Source: an uncultured Acetatifactor sp. (GTDB lineage: Bacteria; Bacillota; Clostridia; Lachnospirales; Lachnospiraceae). Taken from it: a DNA stretch of 64,000 bases. The position numbers and the translations under genes were made by a program. This document shows positions 42,950 through 51,553 of this stretch, piece after piece (position 1 is the first letter of the stretch; each line of letters begins with the position of its first letter). Location: assembly GCA_910584375.1 (NCBI GenBank), contig CAJUAH010000007.1, positions 62,001 to 126,000 of the forward strand. Reading direction: 5' to 3'. The notes beneath the pieces are model-generated. The model was not told the origin of the DNA, did no database searches, and worked only from the letters and a program-made list of their open reading frames with translations.

Positions 42950-44827
42950 GTGAAGAAATTAAGCGATATAAGAGTGGGAATATTGAAGATACCTGTCACC
43001 AGGATCATTCTTCTGATCGTAACGGATATGTTCGCGGTCATGGCCTCCTCGGCGCTGAGCCTGTATGTGCGGTATGAGTTCAGTTTCCGGGATATCGATC
43101 CGGTGTTCTGGAAGGCCATTCAGGACGCTTATATCATCAATATATTTGTGACGCTGATCGTTTTCTATATTTTTCGGCTGTACAACAGTGTGTGGCGGTA
43201 TGCTTCGGATACGGAGATGGTAAATGTGATCATCGCCGTGACCATCTGCGCCGTCATGCAGCCGGTGATTTTCTGGCTGCTGGACACGCGGGTTCCCAGG
43301 AGTTTTCCCTTTTTCTACGCGTTTTTCATGGCGGTGTTTACCGGCGGGGTGCGGTTCAGCTACCGCTTTCTGCGGATGGTGCAGAACAGGCGGCTCAGCC
43401 GCTATAACGTGCCGGGGAGACAGAATTATATGATTGTGGGCGCCGGGGCCTCGGGCAACGCCATCCTGCAGGAAATACAGTCCAGCAAATATTTAAGTAT
43501 GCATGTGGCCTGTTTCATCGACGACAATCCGGGCTGTCAGGGCAAGTATCTGCGGGGGGTGCCCATCGTCGGGGGACGGGATAAGATTGCGGAGAGCGTG
43601 GAGAAATACGGGATCGACGAGATCATCATAGCCATTCCCTCCGCCAACCGTTCTTCGCTGAAACCGCTGATCGAGATCTGCAAGGAGACGGGTTGCCGTA
43701 TCCAGATCCTGCCGGGCATGTACCAGATCATCAAGGGAGATGTGAACGTATCCAACCTGCGGGAGGTGCAGATCGAGGATCTGCTGGGCAGGGATCCCAT
43801 AGAGGTCAACGTGGACGAGATCATCGGCTATGTGCAGAACAAGACGGTGCTGGTCACGGGCGGCGGCGGTTCCATCGGCAGCGAGCTGTGCAGGCAGATT
43901 GCCGGGCACGATCCGAAACGTCTGATCATACTGGACATCTATGAGAACAATGCCTATGAGATACAGCAGGAGCTGAAACAGAGCTGTCCGGAGCTGGATC
44001 TGGTGGTGTTGATCGGCTCCGTGCGCAATACGCTGCGGGTGGAGGAGATCTTCCGGGAGTACAGGCCGGACATCGTGTACCATGCGGCGGCCCACAAGCA
44101 TGTGCCGCTGATGGAGGACAGCCCCAACGAGGCCATCAAAAATAATGTGTTCGGCACGCTCAAGGTGGCGGCGGCGGCGGATCGCTATGGCGTGGGCAAA
44201 TTTGTGATGATCTCCACGGACAAGGCGGTGAATCCCACCAACATCATGGGGGCCTCCAAGAGGATCTGCGAGATGGTGATCCAGAATATGAACCGCAAGT
44301 CCCGGACGGAGTATGTGGCGGTGCGTTTCGGCAATGTGCTGGGGAGCAACGGCAGCGTGGTCCCGCTGTTCAAAAAGCAGATCGAGCAGGGGGGGCCGGT
44401 GACAGTGACTCACCCCGATATCATTCGGTATTTTATGACGATCCCGGAAGCGGTGTCTCTGGTGCTGCAGGCGGGAGCTTATGCCAGGGGCGGGGAGATA
44501 TTTGTGCTGGATATGGGGGAGCCTGTGAAGATCCTGGATCTGGCCAGGAATATGATCAAACTGTCGGGCTACCGGGTGGATGAGGATATCCGGATCGAGT
44601 TCACCGGGCTGCGGCCGGGGGAGAAGATGTATGAGGAACTGCTGATGAGGGAGGAAGGGTTGAAGGAGACGGCAAACCGGATGATCTATATCGGTAAGCC
44701 GATAGAGTATGATGACGCGGTGTTTGAGGAGCAGCTGGAGAGGCTGCGGGAGGCGTCGGTGAATGAGGCTCGGGATATCCGGGCGCTGGTCAGGGAGATT
44801 GTGCCCAGCTATCAGTATGAGGAGTGA
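42950..44827 (+). CDS. Membrane-bound NDP-sugar 4,6-dehydratase (PglF/CapD/WbpM-like)
   Basis: A 625-residue enzyme. Four N-terminal transmembrane segments (about 13-115), a first nucleotide-binding domain (about 125-255, MIVGAGASGNAIL) and the catalytic SDR domain (about 275-600) with GGGGSIGSELCRQ, DKAVNPTNIMGASKR and RFGNVLGSNGSVVPLF. Such enzymes convert UDP-GlcNAc to a 4-keto-6-deoxy sugar, the first step to bacillosamine, QuiNAc or FucNAc. GTG 42950 is chosen because AGGAG lies 5 bases upstream; ATG 42908 has no site. Its product may feed the next two genes. Confidence 0.88.
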   Translation: MKKLSDIRVGILKIPVTRIILLIVTDMFAVMASSALSLYVRYEFSFRDIDPVFWKAIQDAYIINIFVTLIVFYIFRLYNSVWRYASDTEMVNVIIAVTICAVMQPVIFWLLDTRVPRSFPFFYAFFMAVFTGGVRFSYRFLRMVQNRRLSRYNVPGRQNYMIVGAGASGNAILQEIQSSKYLSMHVACFIDDNPGCQGKYLRGVPIVGGRDKIAESVEKYGIDEIIIAIPSANRSSLKPLIEICKETGCRIQILPGMYQIIKGDVNVSNLREVQIEDLLGRDPIEVNVDEIIGYVQNKTVLVTGGGGSIGSELCRQIAGHDPKRLIILDIYENNAYEIQQELKQSCPELDLVVLIGSVRNTLRVEEIFREYRPDIVYHAAAHKHVPLMEDSPNEAIKNNVFGTLKVAAAADRYGVGKFVMISTDKAVNPTNIMGASKRICEMVIQNMNRKSRTEYVAVRFGNVLGSNGSVVPLFKKQIEQGGPVTVTHPDIIRYFMTIPEAVSLVLQAGAYARGGEIFVLDMGEPVKILDLARNMIKLSGYRVDEDIRIEFTGLRPGEKMYEELLMREEGLKETANRMIYIGKPIEYDDAVFEEQLERLREASVNEARDIRALVREIVPSYQYEE

Positions 44828-44904
44828 GGCCTGGCGAAAGGACGTTGTGGCTGGAGTTGGGGTTGCGGCGGGGATGTGATTGCTGCTACGAAGGAGTGGA
44901 AGAG

Positions 44905-45522
44905 ATGTATGCGTATGTGAAGAGAGGGATCGATTTTGTGTTGTCGCTGGTGGGATTGGTGGTGTTGTCGCCGGTATTTTTGGGGTTGGTGGTTGCTATA
45001 AAGATCGATTCGCGGGGGCCGATTCTTTTTCGGCAGAAAAGGGTGGGGATCCATAAGACTCATTTTGAGATATTGAAGTTTCGGACTATGAGGATCGATA
45101 CGCCTAAGGATGTGCCTACGCATCTGCTGGAGAATCCGGAGCAGTATATTACCGGGGTGGGGCGTTTTTTAAGGAAGACAAGTTTGGATGAGCTGCCGCA
45201 GATTATTAATATCCTGAAGGGGGATATGGCGGTGGTGGGGCCTCGGCCCGCGCTGTGGAATCAGTATGATCTGATTGAAGAGCGGGACAGGTATGGGGCC
45301 AATGATGTACGGCCGGGATTGACCGGCTGGGCGCAGATTAATGGACGGGATGAGCTGGAGATCCCGGTGAAGGCCCGGTTTGACGGGGAATATGTGGAGA
45401 GAATGGGCCTGAAGATGGATCTGCGGTGTTTTTTTGGGACTTTTATCAGTGTACTCAGAGGAGACGGCGTGGTGGAGGGCGGTACGGGAGCCCTGCGGCA
45501 GGAGAAGGATTCCCGGGACTGA
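44905..45522 (+). CDS. Small initiating sugar transferase (PglC-like)
   Basis: A 205-residue monotopic phosphoglycosyl transferase: membrane hairpin KRGIDFVLSLVGLVVLSP, then ILFRQKRVGIHKTHFEILKF, SLDELPQIINILKGDMAVVGPRP and RPGLTGWAQINGRDEL. This catalytic core moves a sugar-1-phosphate from UDP to undecaprenyl phosphate. Lying behind a 4,6-dehydratase, it probably uses a dideoxy or 6-deoxy N-acetyl sugar, as PglC does. GAAGGAG precedes ATG 44905. The first half is rich in TTG leucine and GAT/GGG codons unlike its neighbours. It is the second initiating enzyme of the locus. Confidence 0.9.
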   Translation: MYAYVKRGIDFVLSLVGLVVLSPVFLGLVVAIKIDSRGPILFRQKRVGIHKTHFEILKFRTMRIDTPKDVPTHLLENPEQYITGVGRFLRKTSLDELPQIINILKGDMAVVGPRPALWNQYDLIEERDRYGANDVRPGLTGWAQINGRDELEIPVKARFDGEYVERMGLKMDLRCFFGTFISVLRGDGVVEGGTGALRQEKDSRD

Positions 45523-45570
45523 TCGGGGCGGCGTCGCGGGAAATCTGCGACAGGTCGGAGAGAGGGAACA

Positions 45571-46533
45571 ATGAAACGGATTTTAATAGCCGGGGCAAAC
45601 AGTTATATCGGTATGAATCTGGAACGGTATCTTTTGGAGTATAATGCCGCTCAGGGCAGGGAGTTGTATCGGGTGGACAGGATATCCCAGCGGGATGCCG
45701 TGTGGGAGAGCTTTGACTTTCATGGATATGACGCGGTATTTCAGGCCAGCGGTATCGCGCATGCGGATACCGGGAATGTGACGGCGCAGCAGCGGGCGTT
45801 GTATTATCAGGTGAATTGTGATTTGGCGGTGCGTACCGCGCGGAAAGCGCAGGCGGCGGGGGTGGGGTTGTTTATTTATCCCAGCAGCGTTATTGTGTAT
45901 GGGGACAGCGCCCCCTATGGGAAGGAGCGGATGATCACACCGCAGACGCCGGCGGAGTGCGCGCATTGTTATGGGGACAGCAAGATCCGGGCGGAGGAGG
46001 AACTGAGGCGGCTGGAGACGGGGACATACATGGGGGGAGAACGCCTGGAGGCCGGGGCGGAAGATTCGGCGGCGGAGATGCGGGTGGCGATCCTGCGTCT
46101 TCCCATGGTTTACGGCAGAGGGAGTAAGGGGAATTATCCTCTGCTGGCCAGGCTGGCGGGCAGACTGCCTTTTTTTCCGAATGTGCGGAATCAGCGGAGC
46201 ATGATCTATATTGAGAATTTGTGCGAGTTTATCCGCCAGAGGATCGAGGAGGGGAAGGGGGGGCTGTATTTTCCCCAGAACCCGGAGTATACCGCGACTT
46301 CCCGGATGGTGCGGGAGATCGCCGCAGCCCGGGGAAAAAAGGTGCGTCTGCTGAAAATCATGAATCCGCTGGTGGCTTTAGCCTCCCGTATGCCTGGGAA
46401 GGTTGGGAGTATGGCGAACAAAGCCTTTGGAAGTCTGACTGTAGATATGGGGATGAGCGGGGACGTGGAGAGTTATTGTCTGTATGATCTGCGGGAGAGC
46501 ATACGACGCACGGAGGCAGGAGGGCGTGGGTGA
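45571..46533 (+). CDS. NAD-dependent epimerase/reductase (extended SDR)
   Basis: A 320-residue extended SDR protein. The dinucleotide site is ILIAGANSYIGMNL; YPSSVIVYG and the Y-x3-K catalytic pair in CYGDSKIRAEE are seen; the C-terminus matches sugar-modifying SDRs. Coming after a 4,6-dehydratase and a PglC-like transferase, a role as 4-keto reductase making UDP-QuiNAc or UDP-FucNAc (like WbpV) is a reasonable inference; epimerisation is the alternative. Confidence 0.8.
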   Translation: MKRILIAGANSYIGMNLERYLLEYNAAQGRELYRVDRISQRDAVWESFDFHGYDAVFQASGIAHADTGNVTAQQRALYYQVNCDLAVRTARKAQAAGVGLFIYPSSVIVYGDSAPYGKERMITPQTPAECAHCYGDSKIRAEEELRRLETGTYMGGERLEAGAEDSAAEMRVAILRLPMVYGRGSKGNYPLLARLAGRLPFFPNVRNQRSMIYIENLCEFIRQRIEEGKGGLYFPQNPEYTATSRMVREIAAARGKKVRLLKIMNPLVALASRMPGKVGSMANKAFGSLTVDMGMSGDVESYCLYDLRESIRRTEAGGRG

Positions 46534-46654
46534 AAAGGCAGTGTCAGGAGGGCGCCATATGAAATATATGGTTGTGGGAATCTTGAACTTGTGCTAAACT
46601 GGTCAAAGATATTGGGATGATTGGCTGTCTCCGACGGATTACAGAGGTGAGTTT

Positions 46655-49150
46655 ATGAGTGGTAGGAAAAATTTTTATTGTGTCTTGCTGGGGGCCGCAA
46701 TAGGATTTATGTTTTGCATTTTTGCCCCTCTGGATATATTCTTTGCAAATAAGGACGAGTTCTGGTTCTCTCTGTTGCAGCTGCTGCCGGCGCTGTTCCC
46801 CGCATTCGCCGGAATCACGTTGATTATCTCCGTTCTTCTGATCGCCGTACAAAAAAGCAAAGCGGCGCCATTCATATACGGTTTTCTGCTGTATGCCTAT
46901 CTGTTCTTTTATATTCAGGGAAATTATATTCCAAGAAATTACGGCGTGCTTGACGGCGCGGAAATTGACTGGGCCAGTTATGGCGCATATGGAGTAATGA
47001 GTATTGTACTCGCCATCGTCTGTTTCCTGTTATGGATTATATCGCTGCTGAAACTGAAAGATAAGATATATATACTTGGCAAGTATCTGTGCGCGTTTAT
47101 TATCTCGATCCAGCTGGTCACGGTCGGGGTTGTCTTTTTTCAGGATAAGATTACAGAGGATGCCTATTCCGGCGAAGAACCTGTGGTGACCGGCAGAGAG
47201 ATGCTGGATCTGTCAAAAGACAATAATGTTTTGGTCTTTATGCTGGACAGCTTTGATGCACAGGATATGTCAGCGCTGCTGCAGGGTGAAGACGCGGAGG
47301 AATATAGGGAGTTGTTTGAGGGCGGATTCACCTTTTATCCGGACACATTGGGGGCATATCCTACGACAAAAGCGGCCATACCCCAGATCCTGACCGGGGT
47401 CTGGTATGAAAATGAGAAAACATATGGAGAATATCTTCGGGACGCCTATGAGGCCAGCCCTCTTTTGAAAGCTCTCAGGGAAAACGATTTTTCGGTTGGT
47501 ATATATACGGAAGGCCGATTGCTGAATGAGGCGCTTACCATGTGTACCAATATCGAAAACGGGGACTATCATGTCAGCGATTATCGGCTTTTTGCGACCC
47601 GGATCTATAAACTGGCGGCTTTTAACTATATGCCTCATCAATGGAAAAGGTATTTTTATCTGGACACAGGGGAGTTTGAGGATGTGAAAAGCACATCCCT
47701 GGAGGGAGGCGCCTATTCCTATGATATGCAGACTAATTATGCATATCTGCTGGAGAACGGTATTTCCGTTACGGAATCCGGCAATTGTTTCCGGCTATAT
47801 CATACGGCGGGAGTACATCCGCCCTATACGTTTGGAAAAGATCTGGTAACGGAGGCCGGGACGACTTATGATGTCTATGACGAGGCGGAGGGCAATTGCA
47901 CATATTTAAAAGCCTTTTTTGACGAGCTGAAGAAAAAAGGATTGTATGACGGCGCGACGATCGTCATAATGGCGGATCACGGCCATTGCGGCTATTCCCA
48001 AAATCCATTGTTTATGGTCAAAAATGCCGGAGAAACGGAAGGATTTTTGATCTCTGACGAGAAGATGTCCTATGCGTATCTGTCAGAGATGCTTGTTTCC
48101 CTGGTGAGCGGCGAGAAGGTTACGGAAGAATATATACGGGAATATGGGAAACAGGAGCGGCGGTTTTTATACTACTCGTGGGATGATTCGTGGGGGAAGG
48201 ATTATCTGCCCAGAATGCAGGAATTTTATACAGACGGATACGCGGGGAACGCGGAGAATCTCAGAGAGACCGGGCAGGAATTTAAGGGACAGGGCGATTA
48301 CAGGTATAACGGCGAGGTGGTCTGTCAGTATGCGGCGGGGGACATAATAGATACGGTATATTTTTCCTCGGCGCAATATAATGCGGACAGATATGTTGTC
48401 AGAGGGCTTTCCGGAAGGGAAGAGGAATGGTCCTGGACAGATGGCGGGGAGCTGGTGCTGACAGTTCCGCTGGGCGCTGCGGACGCCCCCTTTATCGGAA
48501 TCCGTATCGACGTCGGTTCTGTTTTCTGTCAGCCCCAGACGGTAAAAGCTCTCATAAACGGTGAGCCGGTTTACGAAGATGCGGTAGAAAACGGCGAGGA
48601 TATTGAATTTGCCTTTCAAAATCCGGGAACGGATACCGTTGAACTGTGTTTGCTCCTGCCGGATTCCATCGCTCCGTCCAGGCTGGGGGCCTCTGAGGAC
48701 GACCGGGATCTGGCGCTGGCGCTGGTGACCATGGAGGTGATGGAGGCGGAATATGACATATCATCCCTGCCGGCTGACGGCGTCATCTGTTTTCGCACAG
48801 AAGGATATAACGCGAATACCTATGTGATAAGCGGTATTGGCCAGCCGGAAGAGGCGGGGACATGGACCGTCGGGCGTAAAGTGGCGCTGTGTTTTACACT
48901 GGCCAATATGGCCGGAGACAGCGTGCGCGCTGTGGTGGAGCTGGCGGATGTGCCTGACAGGCGTCAGGAAATGGCAGTCCTGGCGAATGGGGAGACGGTG
49001 TTTGAGGGCACTGTCTCCGCCGGGGAAGAGGCAGCCTGTTTCGATATCCCCTGTTCGGCGGAGCAGACGGTCACTTTGGAACTCTGTATTCAGGGGGATG
49101 CGGAGGATAACAGAGTCAGGATAAAAAATATCCGTTTTGAAGAAGAGTAG
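46655..49150 (+). CDS. Membrane-bound alkaline-phosphatase-superfamily transferase, LTA-synthase-like
   Basis: An 831-residue protein: five transmembrane segments in residues 1-170, then an extracytoplasmic sulfatase/LtaS-type domain (about 185-520) and a C-terminal beta-rich region (about 560-831). Metal and nucleophile signatures are visible: NVLVFMLDSFDAQ (first Asp), GAYPTTKAAIPQILTG (candidate Thr nucleophile) and IVIMADHGHCG (Asp-His). LtaS relatives attach phosphoglycerol or phosphoethanolamine to glycans or lipids; the exact group is unknown. It has lower apparent GC and a weak promoter-like TTGAAC/AAAGAT ahead. AGAGGTG precedes ATG. Confidence 0.75.
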   Translation: MSGRKNFYCVLLGAAIGFMFCIFAPLDIFFANKDEFWFSLLQLLPALFPAFAGITLIISVLLIAVQKSKAAPFIYGFLLYAYLFFYIQGNYIPRNYGVLDGAEIDWASYGAYGVMSIVLAIVCFLLWIISLLKLKDKIYILGKYLCAFIISIQLVTVGVVFFQDKITEDAYSGEEPVVTGREMLDLSKDNNVLVFMLDSFDAQDMSALLQGEDAEEYRELFEGGFTFYPDTLGAYPTTKAAIPQILTGVWYENEKTYGEYLRDAYEASPLLKALRENDFSVGIYTEGRLLNEALTMCTNIENGDYHVSDYRLFATRIYKLAAFNYMPHQWKRYFYLDTGEFEDVKSTSLEGGAYSYDMQTNYAYLLENGISVTESGNCFRLYHTAGVHPPYTFGKDLVTEAGTTYDVYDEAEGNCTYLKAFFDELKKKGLYDGATIVIMADHGHCGYSQNPLFMVKNAGETEGFLISDEKMSYAYLSEMLVSLVSGEKVTEEYIREYGKQERRFLYYSWDDSWGKDYLPRMQEFYTDGYAGNAENLRETGQEFKGQGDYRYNGEVVCQYAAGDIIDTVYFSSAQYNADRYVVRGLSGREEEWSWTDGGELVLTVPLGAADAPFIGIRIDVGSVFCQPQTVKALINGEPVYEDAVENGEDIEFAFQNPGTDTVELCLLLPDSIAPSRLGASEDDRDLALALVTMEVMEAEYDISSLPADGVICFRTEGYNANTYVISGIGQPEEAGTWTVGRKVALCFTLANMAGDSVRAVVELADVPDRRQEMAVLANGETVFEGTVSAGEEAACFDIPCSAEQTVTLELCIQGDAEDNRVRIKNIRFEEE

Positions 49151-49169
49151 GCTGTGCGGAGATACAATT

Positions 49170-49919
49170 ATGAAACTTACCGTCATTACGATTGCATATA
49201 ACAGCGCGGGAGAGATTGGCCGGACCATAGAATCGGTGCTGGCCCAGGAGCAGGGGGAGCCCCCCTGTCTGCTGGAATACCTGATCATAGACGGAGCCAG
49301 CAGCGACGGCACGGTGGCTGTGGCGGAGAGCTATGCCCCGGCGATGGAAAAGGCGGGCATTGCCTACCGGATCAGCAGCGAGCCGGACAAGGGGATCTAT
49401 GATGCCATGAACAAGGGGATCCGGCAGGCCACAGGAGATATCATCGGGATACTGAACAGCGGCGACTGGTATGAACCCATGGCAGCGTCCACGGCGGCGG
49501 AGACCTTTGCCGCAACAGGGTGCGACCTGATGTATGCCAACATCCGCATGCATAAGGCCAATGGCAGCGCTTTCGTCAAAAAGGCCAGGCAGCGCCGCTA
49601 CCAGACGTCCAGAGACTGGAACCATCCCACCACTTTTGTGCGGGCGCAGCTCTATAAGCAGTATCCGTTCCGCTGTCTGGGCATTCACGACGACTACGGA
49701 TTTTTCCTGCGGATGCGGCGGCAGGGCCGCCATATCGTAACGGTGGACAAGGTGCTGGCGGATTTCGTCATGGGCGGCGCCAGCAACCGCAAAAGCCTGA
49801 AGGCGGCAAAAAAAAGGATCATGGATCGTTACAGATACTGCTACAGGATCAACGGTTACAGCAGATGGTATCTGGCGGAATGCGTAGCGATCGAAACAGT
49901 AAAGATGATATTGGGGTAG
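49170..49919 (+). CDS. GT2 family glycosyltransferase
   Basis: A 249-residue GT-A enzyme with LTVITIAYNSAGEIGRTIES, IDGASSDGTVA, DKGIYDAMNKGIRQATGDII and a C-terminal WNHPTTFVR segment. It belongs to the same subgroup as the gene at 40702. CGGAG lies 9 bases upstream of ATG 49170. Next gene begins 5 bases after its stop. Specificity unknown. Confidence 0.85.
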   Translation: MKLTVITIAYNSAGEIGRTIESVLAQEQGEPPCLLEYLIIDGASSDGTVAVAESYAPAMEKAGIAYRISSEPDKGIYDAMNKGIRQATGDIIGILNSGDWYEPMAASTAAETFAATGCDLMYANIRMHKANGSAFVKKARQRRYQTSRDWNHPTTFVRAQLYKQYPFRCLGIHDDYGFFLRMRRQGRHIVTVDKVLADFVMGGASNRKSLKAAKKRIMDRYRYCYRINGYSRWYLAECVAIETVKMILG

Positions 49920-49924
49920 ACAGG

Positions 49925-51049
49925 ATGCGTATAGGAGTTGACCTGCTGTGGGTGCGAGTCGGCGTATGCGGGGGGACGGAGTCGTTTATCCGCAATCTGC
50001 TCTTCGGCTTTATACAATGTGACGCGGAAAATGAATATGTTTTGTTCGTCTCCAGAGATAATGCGGAAAGCTTTAGGATTTACGAGACGAGGGATGAGGG
50101 GAACATGCGGCTGTGTGTGTGCCCGGTGGACAGCGCGGACAGAATCCGACGTATCCTGTGGGAGAATATGCATCTGGCCCGTTTGGCCCGGCGCCAGCGG
50201 ACGGATATCATGTTTATCCCTGTATACAGTGTGCCGTGGACATGGGGCGGCAGGGTTCCCTATGTATGTGTGATCCACGATCTGCAGGCATTGCATTTCC
50301 CGCAGTATTTCTCCGCCGTCAGACGGTTATTTCTGAAAAACAAATGGAAATACGCCTGCAAGGTTTCCGCGCGTATAATTGTCAGCTCGAAATATTGCAA
50401 AGAAGACCTGAAACGGCAGTACCCTGTCGGCGCCGGGAAATGTCTGGTAATCTATGATCCGGTGGAGACAAAGCAATCGGGGATTCCTTTTGAAATGGTA
50501 AAAAATAAATACGGAATTGACAGCGAGGAATATTTTTACTGTGTCAGTTCCATGCTTCCCCACAAGAATCTGGAGACGCTGCTGGAAGTGATGGCCTGCA
50601 GAAAGCGGGGGGGAGACATGACGCCCCTGGTTCTAAGCGGTGTGGGCGGTGAAAAAGCCGCGTTTGAAGAGGCTGTGGAGAGCCGGGGCATAAGGAATAT
50701 GGTAATTGACACGGGTTTCGTGACGGATGAGGAGAGGGATTGCCTCTATGAAAACTGCAGACTCTTCTTGTTCCCAAGCGTATTTGAGGGTTTTGGCCTG
50801 CCGCCTGTCGAGGCCATGCGCAGGGGAAAACGGGTGGTGATGACAAGGGAGAGCTGCCTGGAGGAAGTGACGCAGGGAAAGGCGGTCTATGTGGACGGCC
50901 CTTACGATGTGAATGAGTGGATGGAGAAGATTGAAAGGGCTATGGCAATGCCTCCCGTGGAGGCGGCGTTTGAGGAGTACACCCCCGGCAGTGCGGCGGG
51001 AGCGTATGTCAGGGTATTTGAGGATGTCCTGAAGGGATTCGTCCGGTGA
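49925..51049 (+). CDS. GT4 family glycosyltransferase
   Basis: A 374-residue GT-B enzyme. The N-terminal half begins RIGVDLLWVRVGVCGGTESF; the C-terminal half has SSMLPHKNLETLLEVM, FVTDEERDCLYENCRLFLF and the donor site PSVFEGFGLPPVEAMRRG typical of GT4 enzymes. It retains the nucleotide-sugar through the EGFGLPPVE motif. It is cytoplasmic. Short spacing (5 bases) to the GT2 gene suggests an operon. It is related to, but less similar than, the two GT4 genes following. Confidence 0.87.
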   Translation: MRIGVDLLWVRVGVCGGTESFIRNLLFGFIQCDAENEYVLFVSRDNAESFRIYETRDEGNMRLCVCPVDSADRIRRILWENMHLARLARRQRTDIMFIPVYSVPWTWGGRVPYVCVIHDLQALHFPQYFSAVRRLFLKNKWKYACKVSARIIVSSKYCKEDLKRQYPVGAGKCLVIYDPVETKQSGIPFEMVKNKYGIDSEEYFYCVSSMLPHKNLETLLEVMACRKRGGDMTPLVLSGVGGEKAAFEEAVESRGIRNMVIDTGFVTDEERDCLYENCRLFLFPSVFEGFGLPPVEAMRRGKRVVMTRESCLEEVTQGKAVYVDGPYDVNEWMEKIERAMAMPPVEAAFEEYTPGSAAGAYVRVFEDVLKGFVR

Positions 51050-51067
51050 CCGGTGGGAGGGAATTAT

Positions 51068-51553
51068 ATGGAGCAGACAACAGGACAGGATATATATGGC
51101 AGACTGTATGATCTGGTGCAGGGCAATATGGAGGCGGCCGGACAGAGGTTTCCCTATGCCAAAGAAACTTTTCTGTGCGAGGTGGGCGGCCACCCCCAGC
51201 GGATCGACGTCTCCCGTTTTCTGGAACTGCCCAATCCGGCTTTTTTGCAGGCGGTGCATGTCGCGGCTCTGAAACGTCTGCCGGAGGAGAAGACAGTGGC
51301 GTACTGGGAGCGGCGCTACGGGGAGCCGCAGAGCCGGTTTCAGGAGGAGGTGCTGAGGAGCGTGGCGGGTTCCAGCGTGGCGGCAATCCATCATATCCGG
51401 CTGGTCAACAATCCCTATTTTGAACACAAAAAGGGACTGAAATATCATTGCATGGGCATCCTGTATGGCCTCACGGATAAGTCTTCTCTGAGGGAGTTCG
51501 GAAAGAAACTTCCCATGCCGATCCAAAGACTTATCAGAAAGGTTTTTATATGA
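51068..51553 (+). CDS. Short DUF4214-like protein in the glycosyltransferase cluster (copy 1)
   Basis: A 161-residue protein without a signal peptide or membrane segment. Residues about 55-110 (FLQAVHVAALKRLPEEKTVAYW, then a helical run) follow the DUF4214 pattern Y-x3-LxR-x-n-YW. The N-terminal YDLVQGNMEAAG and C-terminal basic LPMPIQRLIRKVFI resemble the gene at 52749. GGGAGGG lies before ATG 51068. Its stop overlaps the following GT4 start (ATGA), so the pair is translationally coupled. The function is unknown; a glycosyltransferase partner or acceptor protein is a guess. Confidence 0.6.
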   Translation: MEQTTGQDIYGRLYDLVQGNMEAAGQRFPYAKETFLCEVGGHPQRIDVSRFLELPNPAFLQAVHVAALKRLPEEKTVAYWERRYGEPQSRFQEEVLRSVAGSSVAAIHHIRLVNNPYFEHKKGLKYHCMGILYGLTDKSSLREFGKKLPMPIQRLIRKVFI

